This document shows positions 1 through 11,487 of a stretch of 64,000 nt of DNA, in pieces. Origin of the DNA: SPDF01 sp963812085 (GTDB lineage: Bacteria; Gemmatimonadota; Gemmatimonadetes; Gemmatimonadales; GWC2-71-9); contig CAWETL010000003.1 in NCBI GenBank assembly GCA_963812085.1, forward strand, positions 558,001 through 622,000. The letters are read 5' to 3'. Each line of letters starts with the position of its first letter. The stretch's first letter is position 1. Made by a program: the position numbers and the translations under genes. The notes below the pieces were generated by a model, which was not told the origin of the DNA, made no database searches, and was given only the letters and a program-made list of their open reading frames with translations.

Positions 1-674
1 GCGCCGTGGGGCGGGTGGACGGCATCCGGCGCATTCGCTTCACGAGCCCCTATCCGACCGACTTCACGTCGCGTGTCATCGAGGCGATGGCGGAGACCTC
101 CGCCGTCTGCGAGCACGTGCACCTGCCGGTGCAGAGCGGGTCGAACGCGGTGCTGCGGCGCATGCTGCGGCGGTACACCAGGGAGCGCTACCTGGGGGTC
201 GTGTCGGACCTGCGCGCGGGCATTCCCGGGCTCACGGTATCGACCGACATCATCGTGGGTTTTCCAGGAGAGACGGAATCCCAGTTCGAGGAGACCCTCT
301 CCCTCGTGGACGAAGCGGGATTCGACGAGGCGTATACATTCCTCTACTCGCCCCGCGACGGCACCCCGGCCATCCGGCTGGGAGATCACGTGCCCGAGCC
401 GGTCGGGTCCGAACGCCTCCAGCGCCTCATCGCGCGGGTTCGCGAGGGCACGCGCCGCCGGAACGCCGAGCGGGTGGGGACGGTGCATGAAGTGCTGGTC
501 GAACGGCCGGCGCGGCGCGGAGGGTTCCTGCTGGGCCGGACTCGGTCGAACCTCCTCGTGCTGCTCGACCTCCCGGCCGGTTGCATCGGCGAGTATCGCA
601 CGGTGCGGCTGACCGGAACGACAGGATCCACGTTCACGGGCGCGGTCCTGGCCCCCCAACTGGCGGTCCTATGA
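1..674 (+). CDS. miaB: tRNA-2-methylthio-N6-dimethylallyladenosine synthase MiaB, 3' part
   Basis: Radical-SAM methylthiotransferase that adds the 2-methylthio group to i6A37 of tRNAs. The gene enters from upstream of the window, so the N-terminal methylthiotransferase domain and the radical-SAM CxxxCxxC cluster are not visible. What is seen is the C-terminal half of the radical-SAM barrel, with the family segments HLPVQSGSNAVLRRM and DIIVGFPGETESQFEETL, followed by a TRAM RNA-binding domain over the last ~65 residues (GTVHEVLVE onward). A MtaB/RimO-type relative is possible, but MiaB fits best. Its stop overlaps the comFB-like start (ATGA). The substrate-making enzyme MiaA lies at the other end of the window. 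Confidence 0.85.
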   Translation, partial: AVGRVDGIRRIRFTSPYPTDFTSRVIEAMAETSAVCEHVHLPVQSGSNAVLRRMLRRYTRERYLGVVSDLRAGIPGLTVSTDIIVGFPGETESQFEETLSLVDEAGFDEAYTFLYSPRDGTPAIRLGDHVPEPVGSERLQRLIARVREGTRRRNAERVGTVHEVLVERPARRGGFLLGRTRSNLLVLLDLPAGCIGEYRTVRLTGTTGSTFTGAVLAPQLAVL

Positions 675-955
675 TTCACAATCTCGTGGAAGAGCACGTC
701 GTGGCGGCGTACGACCAGCTCAAGGGCCACTTTCCCGGTTTCTGCGGCTGCGAGGTGTGCCGGAGCGATGTGCTGGTCTATGCCCTCAACCGGCTGCCCG
801 CCAGGTACGTGGCGAGCATCGAGGGTACGGTGGTGACCGAATTGAACCTCGACAAGGGCCAGACCAGGGTCACCATCGAGATCAACGTGATGGAAGGATT
901 CCGGAAGGTGTCCCGGTCCCCGCGCTGCGGTCGCGCACCCTCCACGGCGACATGA
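671..955 (+). CDS. ComFB-like late competence protein
   Basis: Small protein of 94 residues matching the ComFB family. The family core is recognisable: an N-terminal helix (MIHNLVEEHVVAAYDQL), a cysteine cluster F-C-G-C-E-V-C, then the segment SDVLVYALNRLPARYV. The clustered cysteines suggest metal binding. ComFB is encoded in the Bacillus comF competence operon, but its biochemical role is not well defined. The ATG is chosen because it overlaps the miaB stop; an upstream in-frame extension would lie inside miaB. It sits 13 bases before comEC, which strengthens a link to DNA uptake or surface-associated behaviour. The function beyond family membership is inference. Confidence 0.7.
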   Translation: MIHNLVEEHVVAAYDQLKGHFPGFCGCEVCRSDVLVYALNRLPARYVASIEGTVVTELNLDKGQTRVTIEINVMEGFRKVSRSPRCGRAPSTAT

Positions 956-968
956 CCCCCAGGGGGCC

Positions 969-3224
969 GTGAAGCGGCCCGCCGCCGCGTGCATCCTGTT
1001 TGCCTACGGGGCCGGTCTCGCGACCGGCCTCGCGCATTTTCCGGCCCCCGTCCGCGTCGCCTTGCTCATCGGTCCGTTGCTCTTTCCCCCCACCCCTTCG
1101 CTCCGGCTCCTCTCAGGGTTCACCCTTGCGCTCGGGCTCGTCGCCGGCCGGATGGCCGGCGCCCGCGACGCCGCCAGCTGCGCCGCCAGGTGGCCTGACC
1201 GGGGCATCGCCGTCACCCTCCGCGCCGAAGAGCCGGTGGATTCCGGCGGCAGCCGGACGGCGGCGTCGGCGGTGGCGGCCGGTTGTTCCGGGCGCGTGAC
1301 CGTGCGCTGGCCGCGCCGCTTCAGCGCGCCGGCGGGGACCATCGTCGAGGCCACGGGGCGGTGGCGGCCGCGCGAGGGGCGCTTCGGTCGGCCGTCCGGG
1401 GTGCTGGTGGCCGACTCGGTGGGCGCGTCGCATGACGCCGCGGGCCCCGCCGACCGGATCCGGACGGCCCTTCATGCCACGGCGCTCCGGTTGTACGGGC
1501 GCCGGGCGCCGCTCGTCGATGCGCTCGTCGTCGGACGCTGGGCCGAGGTGCCGCCGGAAATCGTGGACGACTTCGCCGGCGCCGGCCTGGTGCACTTGCT
1601 CTCCATCAGCGGTTTTCACCTCGGCCTGCTGGTGGCCTGGGTCTTTTCGTTGTTGCGAGTCGTCGGGGTGGGCCGGGAGCGCGCCGCGCTCGGGGCCGCC
1701 GCCTTCGCCGTCGCGTACGCCGGGTTTCTCGGCTGGCCGGCGCCGGCCGCACGGGCGGCCGCGCTCACCGCGCTGCTCGCCGTCGAGCGGGTCCGGCAGC
1801 GACAGCCCCAGGCGACGGCCCTGCTCGCGACGACCGCCCTGGCCGTCCTCCTGTTCGATCCCTGGGCCGTGCTGGACCTTGGCGCATGGCTCTCGGTGGC
1901 CGCACTCTGGGGTGCGATGACCTTTTCCCGCTGGAGCGACCGTCGCCTGAGCCGCGGCCCAGTCGCCCGGATGCTCGCCTCCTCGCTCGGGGCCACCCTC
2001 GCGACCGCACCCATCACTGCGTCGGCGCTCGGCACCGTCGCGCTCGCCGGCCTCGGCCTCAACCTCGTGGCGATCCCGCTCGCGGCGCTCGTCGTGCCGG
2101 CGGTGGTCGCAAGCCTCCTCCTCGGCATGGTGATGGCCTCGCTCGCCGGCTCCCTTGCCGCGGGCGCCGGCGTCGGCCTCGGCCTCCTCCAGGAACTCGC
2201 GCGCTGGGGGGCCGCCATTCCCGGTGGGCACCTCGTCGTCCCAGGCACTCCCGCCTCCGCCCTCCCATGGGTGGTCCTCCTGGTCGCGGCGCTGTGGATC
2301 ATCGAACGGACCACCAGGGCCGAGGCGACTCGCCGCGCGGCCTGGCTGGCCGTGGCCGTGGCGTGGTCGTGGCTCGCCGTTGGCCTCGCTTCCGGGCTGC
2401 GCGGCCGCCCTGACGAGGGCTCGGGGCTGACGTTACATTTTCTGGACGTGGGGCAGGGAGACGCGGCGGTGATCCGGACTCCGGGAGGGCACTGGCTGCT
2501 GGTGGACGCCGGGCCGCGGACCCCGGGGTTCGACGCCGGCCGGAGCGTGGTGGTGCCGTTCCTCCGTCGGCACGGGGTCCGGCTGCTCGATGCCATCGTG
2601 GTGTCGCACGCCCACGCCGACCACCTGGGCGGCGTGCCGTCGGTGCTCGACCGCATCCCGGCCGGGGAGGTGCTCGAGCCGGCGCTCCCGACGCCGGATC
2701 CACTCTACACCGGATTCCTGGCGCAGCTCGACGAGCAGGGCGAGCCGTGGATTCCCGCGCGGCGCGGGGACCGGTTCGAGATCGACAGCGTCCGGTTTCG
2801 GGTGCTTCACCCCGACACGCTGTGGTCGGAGTGGGCGCTCGACCTCAACGAGAATTCCGTGGTCCTCCTCGTGGAGTACCGCGGCTTCCGGGCGATCCTT
2901 TCGGGAGATGCCGGCCTCCCGGCGGAATCGCTCCTGGCGGGGCGGGTCGGCCATGTAAACCTGCTGAAGGTCGGGCATCACGGGAGCCGCGGGGCCACCG
3001 GCCTGGCGTGGTTGCGGGAGTTGCGGCCGCAGGAGGCGGTGATCAGCGTCGGGGAAAACCGCTATGGCCACCCGTCGCCCGAGGCGCTCGCGCGCCTCGG
3101 CGACGCCGGCGCCGAGGTCTGGCGCACCGACCGGGACGGCACGATCGAGCTTCGGACCGACGGCACCACGATGACAATCCGCTCCCGCCGGGGAGTGGTC
3201 ACGCGCACAACGAGCGAGCCATGA
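969..3224 (+). CDS. comEC: DNA internalization competence protein ComEC/Rec2
   Basis: Inner-membrane channel for uptake of single-stranded DNA during natural transformation. The 751-residue protein has the expected three parts: an N-terminal membrane and soluble region (about 1-190), a polytopic Competence domain (about 195-470, containing LLSISGFHLGLLVAWVF), and a C-terminal metallo-beta-lactamase domain from about residue 489. That domain carries FLDVGQGDAAVI and the metal motif SHAHADHLGG near residue 545. The start is GTG with a purine-rich stretch (AGGGGG) just upstream. The stop overlaps the next start (ATGA). Length is normal for the family and no break is seen. Confidence 0.93.
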   Translation: MKRPAAACILFAYGAGLATGLAHFPAPVRVALLIGPLLFPPTPSLRLLSGFTLALGLVAGRMAGARDAASCAARWPDRGIAVTLRAEEPVDSGGSRTAASAVAAGCSGRVTVRWPRRFSAPAGTIVEATGRWRPREGRFGRPSGVLVADSVGASHDAAGPADRIRTALHATALRLYGRRAPLVDALVVGRWAEVPPEIVDDFAGAGLVHLLSISGFHLGLLVAWVFSLLRVVGVGRERAALGAAAFAVAYAGFLGWPAPAARAAALTALLAVERVRQRQPQATALLATTALAVLLFDPWAVLDLGAWLSVAALWGAMTFSRWSDRRLSRGPVARMLASSLGATLATAPITASALGTVALAGLGLNLVAIPLAALVVPAVVASLLLGMVMASLAGSLAAGAGVGLGLLQELARWGAAIPGGHLVVPGTPASALPWVVLLVAALWIIERTTRAEATRRAAWLAVAVAWSWLAVGLASGLRGRPDEGSGLTLHFLDVGQGDAAVIRTPGGHWLLVDAGPRTPGFDAGRSVVVPFLRRHGVRLLDAIVVSHAHADHLGGVPSVLDRIPAGEVLEPALPTPDPLYTGFLAQLDEQGEPWIPARRGDRFEIDSVRFRVLHPDTLWSEWALDLNENSVVLLVEYRGFRAILSGDAGLPAESLLAGRVGHVNLLKVGHHGSRGATGLAWLRELRPQEAVISVGENRYGHPSPEALARLGDAGAEVWRTDRDGTIELRTDGTTMTIRSRRGVVTRTTSEP

Positions 3225-4230
3225 TCGGAACCACCGCGGTCACCACCATCGAGCGGTTCATCCTCGACCAGGAGCACAAGTATCCCGAGGCCACCGGGGA
3301 GCTTTCCAATCTCCTTTACGACATCGCCCTCGGCGCCAAGCTCATCGCCGCGGCCACCCGGCGGGCCGGCCTGGTGAACATCCTTGGCGCGATCGGGAAC
3401 GTGAACGTGCAGGGCGAGGAGCAGCAGAAGCTCGACGTCTTCGCCAACGAGATCCTGAAGAACGCGCTCAACCACACCGGCCGCGTCTGCGTGATGGCCT
3501 CCGAGGAGGACGACGCGCCGATCGCGATCCCACCGGAGTATCCCGCCGGCAAGTACGTGGTGATGTTCGACCCCCTCGACGGCTCCTCGAACATCGACTC
3601 CAACGCCTCCGTCGGGACCATCTTCAGCGTGTACCGGCGGGTGACGATGGAGGGCCGGGGGACGATGGAAGACGTGCTCCAGGCGGGCCGCCGCCAGGTG
3701 GCCGCGGGCTACGTGCTCTACGGCTCGAGCACGATGCTGGTGTACACGACGGGGCAGGGGGTGCACGGCTTCACCCTCGACCCGACCATCGGGGAGTTCC
3801 TGCTGTCGCACCCGAAGATCCGCACGCCGGAGGTCGGCAAGTACTACAGCGTCAACGAGTCGAACTACGCGCGGTGGAGCCGCGGCGTGCAGATGGCGGT
3901 CCGCGGATTCCACGGTGACACGCCCGAGCGGATGAAGGGAAAGAACAGCCGCTACATCGGCGCCTTCGTGGCGGACTTCCACCGCAACCTGATCAACGGC
4001 GGGATCTTTCTCTATCCGGCGGACACCAGGAACCCCAACGGCAAGCTCCGGCTGCTCTACGAGTGCAGCCCCCTGGCGTTCCTGGCCGAGCAGGCCGGCG
4101 GCGCCGCAACCGACGGCGTCCGGCGGATCCTCGACCTGCAGCCGGAATCGCTCCACCAGCGGGTGCCGCTGGCGATCGGCTCGAAGTCCGACGTCGAGTT
4201 CGTGGCGCGGACCATCAAGGAATTCTCCGA

Positions 4231-4234
<4 letters not shown>
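3221..4234 (+). CDS. fbp: Fructose-1,6-bisphosphatase class I
   Basis: Hydrolyses fructose-1,6-bisphosphate to fructose-6-phosphate in gluconeogenesis. The 337-residue protein shows the class I signature FDPLDGSSNID near residue 115, the metal-site acidic stretch MASEEDD near residue 90, and a C-terminal substrate region (ADFHRNLINGGIFLYPAD). The ATG overlaps the comEC stop; the frame stays open upstream inside comEC, but those residues are not family-like. The stop overlaps the mutase start (GTGA), so the two are probably co-transcribed. No sign of AMP-site loss or truncation was noticed. Confidence 0.95.
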
Positions 4235-5775
<1,541 letters not shown>

Positions 5776-5782
5776 AGCTCGC

Positions 5783-5811
5783 TTGAACCCTGCCCTCTGC
5801 GCGGCTAAGTT
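5783..5811 (+). promoter_or_regulatory. Possible promoter for the FmdB-like gene and argS
   Basis: TTGAAC at 5783-5788, a 17-base spacer, then TAAGTT at 5806-5811. The -10 match is modest (3 of 6), but the -35 and spacing fit other promoters in the window and the site lies in one of the few gaps of this gene run. Confidence 0.4.
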
Positions 5812-5846
5812 TAGGAGTTGGCTTTACTTAGACCCGGTGGAGCGGC

Positions 5847-6200
5847 ATGCCGACCTACGATTATCAGTGCCCCGAAGGCCACACCTTCGAAAAATCCTTC
5901 AAGATGTCCGACAAGCCACGGGTCAAGTGCCCGATCTGCGGCCGGCCGGCCGTGCGCCAGATCTCCGGCGGGGCTGGGCTGATCTTCAAGGGAAGCGGCT
6001 TCTACATCACCGATTACGGCAAGGACGGCAAGGGCGCTCGCAAGGCCGAGCCTTCCGAGAGCGCGCCCGCCACGCCGATCGCGCCCGTGGAGGCAAAGCC
6101 GGCCGCGGAGTCCGCGACTGGGTCCAAGGAAGTGAAGTCGGCCCCCAAGCCGAGCAAGGAAACGCCCCGGAAGTCGGGCCGCGGCAAGGTGGCCGAGTGA
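5847..6200 (+). CDS. FmdB-family zinc-ribbon protein
   Basis: Small protein of 117 residues. The N-terminal ~50 residues form an FmdB/regulatory zinc ribbon: MPTYDYQCPEGH starts the protein, and the metal ligands are probably Cys8, Cys28 and Cys31 (CPIC), with a fourth less certain. The segment GSGFYITDY is also typical of the family. The C-terminal half is low complexity, rich in Ala, Lys, Pro and Ser, and probably disordered. A role in regulation has been proposed for the family but is not established. GTGA overlap with argS suggests translational coupling. Confidence 0.85.
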   Translation: MPTYDYQCPEGHTFEKSFKMSDKPRVKCPICGRPAVRQISGGAGLIFKGSGFYITDYGKDGKGARKAEPSESAPATPIAPVEAKPAAESATGSKEVKSAPKPSKETPRKSGRGKVAE

Positions 6201-7834
6201 GCGATGTGCTTCAGCAGGCACTGGCCCGGGTCGCGGCCTCGCTCGGTGCCGACGGCGCCGAGTTCGTGCTGGAGCGCCCGAAGGACGCCGGGCACGGCGA
6301 TCTCGCCACCAATCTGGCCATGGTCCTCGCGCGGGTGCAGAAGGCGCCGCCGCGCGCCGTGGCCGCGCAGGTGCTCGCGGCCCTCGACCTGCCGCCGGGC
6401 ATCGTCGAGCGGACGGAGATCGCCGGCCCCGGCTTCATCAATTTCTGGCTGGCGACCGACCAGCTTGCCGCCGCGCTTCGGTCCATCATCGAGGCGGGGC
6501 GGCGTTACGGCGCGCACGACTTCGGCCGCGGGATCCGGGTCAATATCGAGTTCGTCTCCGCCAATCCGACCGGCCCCCTGCACGTCGGGCACGGCCGCGG
6601 CGCCGCGCTGGGCGACAGCATCGCCGCGCTGCTGGAGTGGAGCGGTCACGACGTCACGCGCGAGTTCTACATCAACGACGCCGGCGTCCAGATCGACCGC
6701 GTGGGCCAGAGCCTCTGGGCGCGGGTGCAGGAGGCGGTCGGCCGTCCGTTCACGATTCCCGAGGGCGGATACCACGGGGAATACCTCCGGGAAAACGCCG
6801 CGCAAGTGCTGGAGCAGGAGGGGCGGGCGTTCGCCGACCTGCCAGCGGAGGAGGGCGCGCGCCGCTGCCGGGCGCTCGCGCTGGTCATGCAGCGGGCGGA
6901 GCAGGACCGCGACCTGGCCGCGTTCGGCGTGCGGTTCGACGTCATGTCGTCGGAGCAGGCGTTCTACGACCGCGGGGCCATCCCCGCCACACTGGCGCTC
7001 CTCGCCTCGAAGGGACTCACCTTCGAGAAGGACGGCGCCCTGTGGCTCCGGACCACCGACTTCGGCGACGACCAGGACCGGGTGCTGCGGAAGAGCGACG
7101 GCAGCTACACCTACTTCCTGCCCGATATCGCCTACCACGTGGACAAGCACGATCGCGGATTCGACCAGGTGATCGACGTCTGGGGGGCCGACCACCACGG
7201 GTACATCCCGCGAGTGCGGGCGGCGCTCCGCGCGCTGGGCTACCCCGAGGGGTTCTTCGACGTCGCGCTGGTGCAGCTCGTGAAGGTCCTGCGCGGCGGC
7301 GAAGAGGTGAAGATGTCCAAGCGCTCCGGGGAGTTCGTGACCCTGCACGACCTCGTCGAGGAGGTCGGCCCCGATGCCGCGCGGTACTTCTTCCTGATGC
7401 GACGCGGCGACTCGCAGCTCAACTTCGACCTCGACCTGGCCACCAGCCAGACCGACGAGAACCCCGTCTTCTACGTCCAGATGGCGCACGCGCGCATGAG
7501 CGGGATCTTCCGGGTGGCGGGGGTCGCGCCCGAGAGCGCCACTCCGGACGTCCGGCTCGACGCCCTGCCGGCCCCCGAGGACCGGGAGCTGCTCAAGAAG
7601 CTGACCGCCTTCCCGGAGGTCGCGGCACGCGCCGCCCGGGAGCACGAGCCGCACCGGATCACCGGGTACCTCGAGGAGCTCGCGCGCCTCACCCACGGGT
7701 GGTACCACAAGTGCCGGGTCCTCGGCGAGCCGCCCGAAGTGGAGCGCGCCCGGCTGGCGCTCGCCCGCGCCACCCGAATCGTCCTGGCCAACGGCCTCAC
7801 ACTTCTCGGCCTCACGGCCCCTGACCGGATGTGA
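6197..7834 (+). CDS. argS: Arginyl-tRNA synthetase
   Basis: Class I aminoacyl-tRNA synthetase charging tRNA-Arg. The 545-residue protein has the ArgRS N-terminal additional domain (about 1-85), the HIGH-type motif as HVGHG near residue 129, preceded by VSANPTGPL, and the KMSKR motif (VKMSKRSGEF) near residue 372. The C-terminal DALR anticodon-binding domain ends in VLANGLTLLGL. GTG start is chosen by overlap with the preceding stop; upstream open frame lies inside the FmdB-like gene. Length is usual for bacterial ArgRS. Confidence 0.96.
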   Translation: MSDVLQQALARVAASLGADGAEFVLERPKDAGHGDLATNLAMVLARVQKAPPRAVAAQVLAALDLPPGIVERTEIAGPGFINFWLATDQLAAALRSIIEAGRRYGAHDFGRGIRVNIEFVSANPTGPLHVGHGRGAALGDSIAALLEWSGHDVTREFYINDAGVQIDRVGQSLWARVQEAVGRPFTIPEGGYHGEYLRENAAQVLEQEGRAFADLPAEEGARRCRALALVMQRAEQDRDLAAFGVRFDVMSSEQAFYDRGAIPATLALLASKGLTFEKDGALWLRTTDFGDDQDRVLRKSDGSYTYFLPDIAYHVDKHDRGFDQVIDVWGADHHGYIPRVRAALRALGYPEGFFDVALVQLVKVLRGGEEVKMSKRSGEFVTLHDLVEEVGPDAARYFFLMRRGDSQLNFDLDLATSQTDENPVFYVQMAHARMSGIFRVAGVAPESATPDVRLDALPAPEDRELLKKLTAFPEVAARAAREHEPHRITGYLEELARLTHGWYHKCRVLGEPPEVERARLALARATRIVLANGLTLLGLTAPDRM

Positions 7835-7838
7835 CGCG

Positions 7839-8755
<917 letters not shown>

Positions 8756-8759
<4 letters not shown>

Positions 8760-9793
8760 GCAAGCCCGCCCCGACCCGCCAGTACGCCGCCGCCGGCGTG
8801 GACCTCACTGACGCCGAGTCCGCCAAGGAGCGCATCGGGCGCCTGGTCGCAAGCACCCGGACGGCGCTGACCGCCGGCCGCATTGGCGCGTTCGGCGGGA
8901 TGGTAAGGGTGCCCGCCGGGATGCGGGCACCCACCCTCGTGATGAGCACCGACGGCGTCGGGACCAAGGTGCTGGTGGCGCAGCAGGCCGGCCGGTACGA
9001 CACCGTCGGCGAGTGCCTCGTCAACCACAGCGTCAACGACATCCTGGTGCACGGCGCGCGTCCGCTCGCGTTCATGGACTACATCGCCGGCGCGGGCCTG
9101 GGCATCGAGGTGCTGGCGGACATCGTCGAGGGCGTGGCGCGCGGCTGCCGGGCGCACGGGATGGACCTGGCCGGAGGGGAAACCGCGCAGATGCCCGGGC
9201 TCTACGCCGCGGGACATTTCGACCTGGCGGGAACCATCGTCGGGGTCGTCGAGGAATCCGAGGCGCTGCACGGCGATGCCGTCCGCCCTGGTGATGTCCT
9301 CGTCGGCCTGGCCTCGTCCGGGCTTCACACCAACGGCTACACCCTCGCCAGGAAGATCGCGGCGGATGACCTGCACCTGGGCGTGGACGATCCCTTCCCG
9401 GGGCTGGGGCAGTCGGTGGCCGACGCCTTCCTCGCGGTGCACCGGAGCTACTACCGCGCGCTCTCTCCGGTCATCTCCCGGGTGCACGGGCTGGCGCACA
9501 TCACCGGCGGCGGCATCCCGGGCAACCTGGTCCGCGTGCTGCCCGCCGATTGCGAGGCGATCGTGGCGCCGGGCAGCTGGAACTGGCCACCGCTTTTCCG
9601 CCTGCTCCAGGACGCCGGAAAGGTCTCCTTGGACGAGATGCGCGACGTGTTCAACCTGGGGGTGGGGATGATCGCGGTGGTGCCGCCGGATGCCGTCTCC
9701 GCGGTCGAGTCCAGCGGCGCCGCGGATGGCGTGGCCACCTGGGTGATGGGCGAGGTGCGGGGCGGGGCGCACGGCGTCCGGTTTGCGGCCTGA
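8756..9793 (+). CDS. purM: Phosphoribosylformylglycinamidine cyclo-ligase (AIR synthetase)
   Basis: ATP-dependent ring closure of FGAM to aminoimidazole ribonucleotide in purine synthesis. The 345-residue protein shows the PurM/AIRS fold markers: STDGVGTKVLVA near residue 65, VNHSVNDILVHGARPL, DLAGGETAQMPG, and GLASSGLHTNGYTLARK. The C-terminal segment AHITGGGIPGNLVRVLP is also typical. The GTG start overlaps the kinase stop. No other pur genes lie in the window. Confidence 0.95.
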
Positions 9794-9811
9794 GCTGACG
9801 GAGCGGACGGG

Positions 9812-10888
9812 GTGACGGATTCGGAGGTGATGCAGCGGGCGGTGGAGCTCGCCTGGCGGGGCTGGGGTCGGGTGCACCCCAACCCGCTGGTCGGCGCGGT
9901 GGTGCTCGACGCGGCGGGCGCCGTGGCCGGCGAGGGGTGGCACGCCGAATTCGGCGGCCCTCACGCGGAGCGTGTCGCGCTCGAGACGGCCGGAGCCCGG
10001 GCGCGCGGCGGCACGCTGGTGGTCACGCTCGAGCCCTGCGCGCACGAGGGCAAGCAGCCGCCCTGCACGTCCGCGGTTCTTTCCGCGGGGGTGTCGCGCG
10101 TGGTCTTCGGGCACGAGGACCCGAACCCCGAGGCGGCCGGCGGCGCCGAGGTCCTGCGCGCGGCCGGGCTGGTCGTCGAGAGCGGGGTAGCCCGCGCGGA
10201 GGTGGCCGCCCAGAACGCGCCGTTCCTCGGACGCTGGCGGTGGCCGGAGCGGCCGTGGGTGGCCCTCAAGCTCGCCACCTCGCTCGACGGGCGAATCGCC
10301 GACCGGTTCGGGCGCTCGCGGTGGATCTCCGGGGAGCCAGCCCGTGACTTCGTGCACTGGCTCCGCGCCGGCATGGACGCCATCGGTGTCGGGGGCGCGA
10401 CGGCCCGCGCGGACGATCCCTCGCTGACGGTCCGCGGGACGATTACGCCGCGGATCGCCCCGCTGCGCGTGATCTTCGACCAGGCGGGGAACCTGCCGAC
10501 GACCCTCGCGGTCCTGCATACGGCTCGCGAGCTCCCGACCTGTGTCGTCGCCGGCCCGCTGCTCGGCAGCGAGCGCGCCGCCGCGCTCGAGTCCGCCGGG
10601 GTGCGCCTCGTCCGTGCGACCAGCCTCCACGACGGGCTGGCGGCGCTGCGTCGCGCCGGGGTGACCTCCATCGTGGTGGAGGGCGGGGGCCAGCTTGCGG
10701 GCGCGATGCTTCGGGAGGGTCTCGTGGACCGGTTCTACTGGATCCAGAGCCCGCTGTTTCTCGGCGAGGGCGGTGTACCCGCCGTCGCGGGGCTTCCCGG
10801 CGTCGAGCTGGCGACGGCGGACCGCTGGAACGTCGTCGAGCGCCGGGCGCTCGGCGCCGACACTCTCCTCGTCGCGGACCGGGACTGA
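9812..10888 (+). CDS. ribD: Bifunctional riboflavin biosynthesis deaminase/reductase RibD
   Basis: Catalyses the second and third steps of riboflavin synthesis: deamination of the pyrimidinone and reduction of its ribosyl chain. The 358-residue protein has an N-terminal zinc cytidine-deaminase-type domain with the ligand motifs HAERVAL (near residue 51) and PCAHEGKQPPC (near residue 74), and a C-terminal reductase domain from about residue 145 (PWVALKLATSLDGRIAD). GTG start lies 18 bases after purM. It heads the ribD-ribE-ribBA-ribH run. No FMN riboswitch fits in the short gap upstream. Confidence 0.94.
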   Translation: MTDSEVMQRAVELAWRGWGRVHPNPLVGAVVLDAAGAVAGEGWHAEFGGPHAERVALETAGARARGGTLVVTLEPCAHEGKQPPCTSAVLSAGVSRVVFGHEDPNPEAAGGAEVLRAAGLVVESGVARAEVAAQNAPFLGRWRWPERPWVALKLATSLDGRIADRFGRSRWISGEPARDFVHWLRAGMDAIGVGGATARADDPSLTVRGTITPRIAPLRVIFDQAGNLPTTLAVLHTARELPTCVVAGPLLGSERAAALESAGVRLVRATSLHDGLAALRRAGVTSIVVEGGGQLAGAMLREGLVDRFYWIQSPLFLGEGGVPAVAGLPGVELATADRWNVVERRALGADTLLVADRD

Positions 10889-11487
10889 TGTTCACGGGGC
10901 TCGTCACCGCGGTCGGCACCGTCCGGAGCGTCCACCCGGCAGACGGCGGCCTGGACCTGGTGATCCGGGCGCCGTGGCGGTCGCTGGCGCCCGGCGAGAG
11001 CATCGCGGTGGACGGCGCCTGCCTCACGGTGGCCCGGCGACTGCAGGGCGCCTTCGCGGTGCACGTCGTGGCGACGACGCTCGGGCGGACCGGTTTCGGC
11101 GCCTACGCGCCGGGGCGCCGGGTCAACCTGGAGCGTGCGCTTCGCGCCGGGGACCGCCTCGGGGGCCACCTCGTCCAGGGCCACGTGGACGGAATGGGGC
11201 GCATCCGCCGCATCCGCGAACAGGACGACGCGCGGCTTCTCGACATCGCGGTGCCTGCCGCGGTGGCGCGGAGCACCGTGGTCCTGGGCTCGGTCACGGT
11301 GGACGGCGTGAGCCTCACCGTCAACGCCCTGCCGGGAAAACAGGTGGTCCAGGTGTCGCTGATTCCGTATACCTTGCAGCATACGACCCTCGGCGAGCGC
11401 CGCACTGGCGATCGCGTCCACCTCGAGGGCGACCCCATCGGCAAGTACGTGGCGGCCTGGCTGTCGCGCCACGGAGAGTCCATATGA
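10888..11487 (+). CDS. ribE: Riboflavin synthase alpha chain
   Basis: Dismutates two molecules of 6,7-dimethyl-8-ribityllumazine to riboflavin and the pyrimidinedione. The 199-residue protein begins with the family hallmark MFTGLV and contains the two duplicated lumazine-binding domains; the second begins near GHLVQGHVDGMG. The start codon overlaps the ribD stop by one base (TGATG), which suggests coupled translation. Some nomenclatures call this gene ribC. Confidence 0.95.
   Translation: MFTGLVTAVGTVRSVHPADGGLDLVIRAPWRSLAPGESIAVDGACLTVARRLQGAFAVHVVATTLGRTGFGAYAPGRRVNLERALRAGDRLGGHLVQGHVDGMGRIRRIREQDDARLLDIAVPAAVARSTVVLGSVTVDGVSLTVNALPGKQVVQVSLIPYTLQHTTLGERRTGDRVHLEGDPIGKYVAAWLSRHGESI

Noticed and set aside
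5806..5830. Short inverted repeat TAAGT...ACTTA before the FmdB-like gene as an operator
   Set aside because: Only 5 bp, common by chance, and no regulator is nearby.
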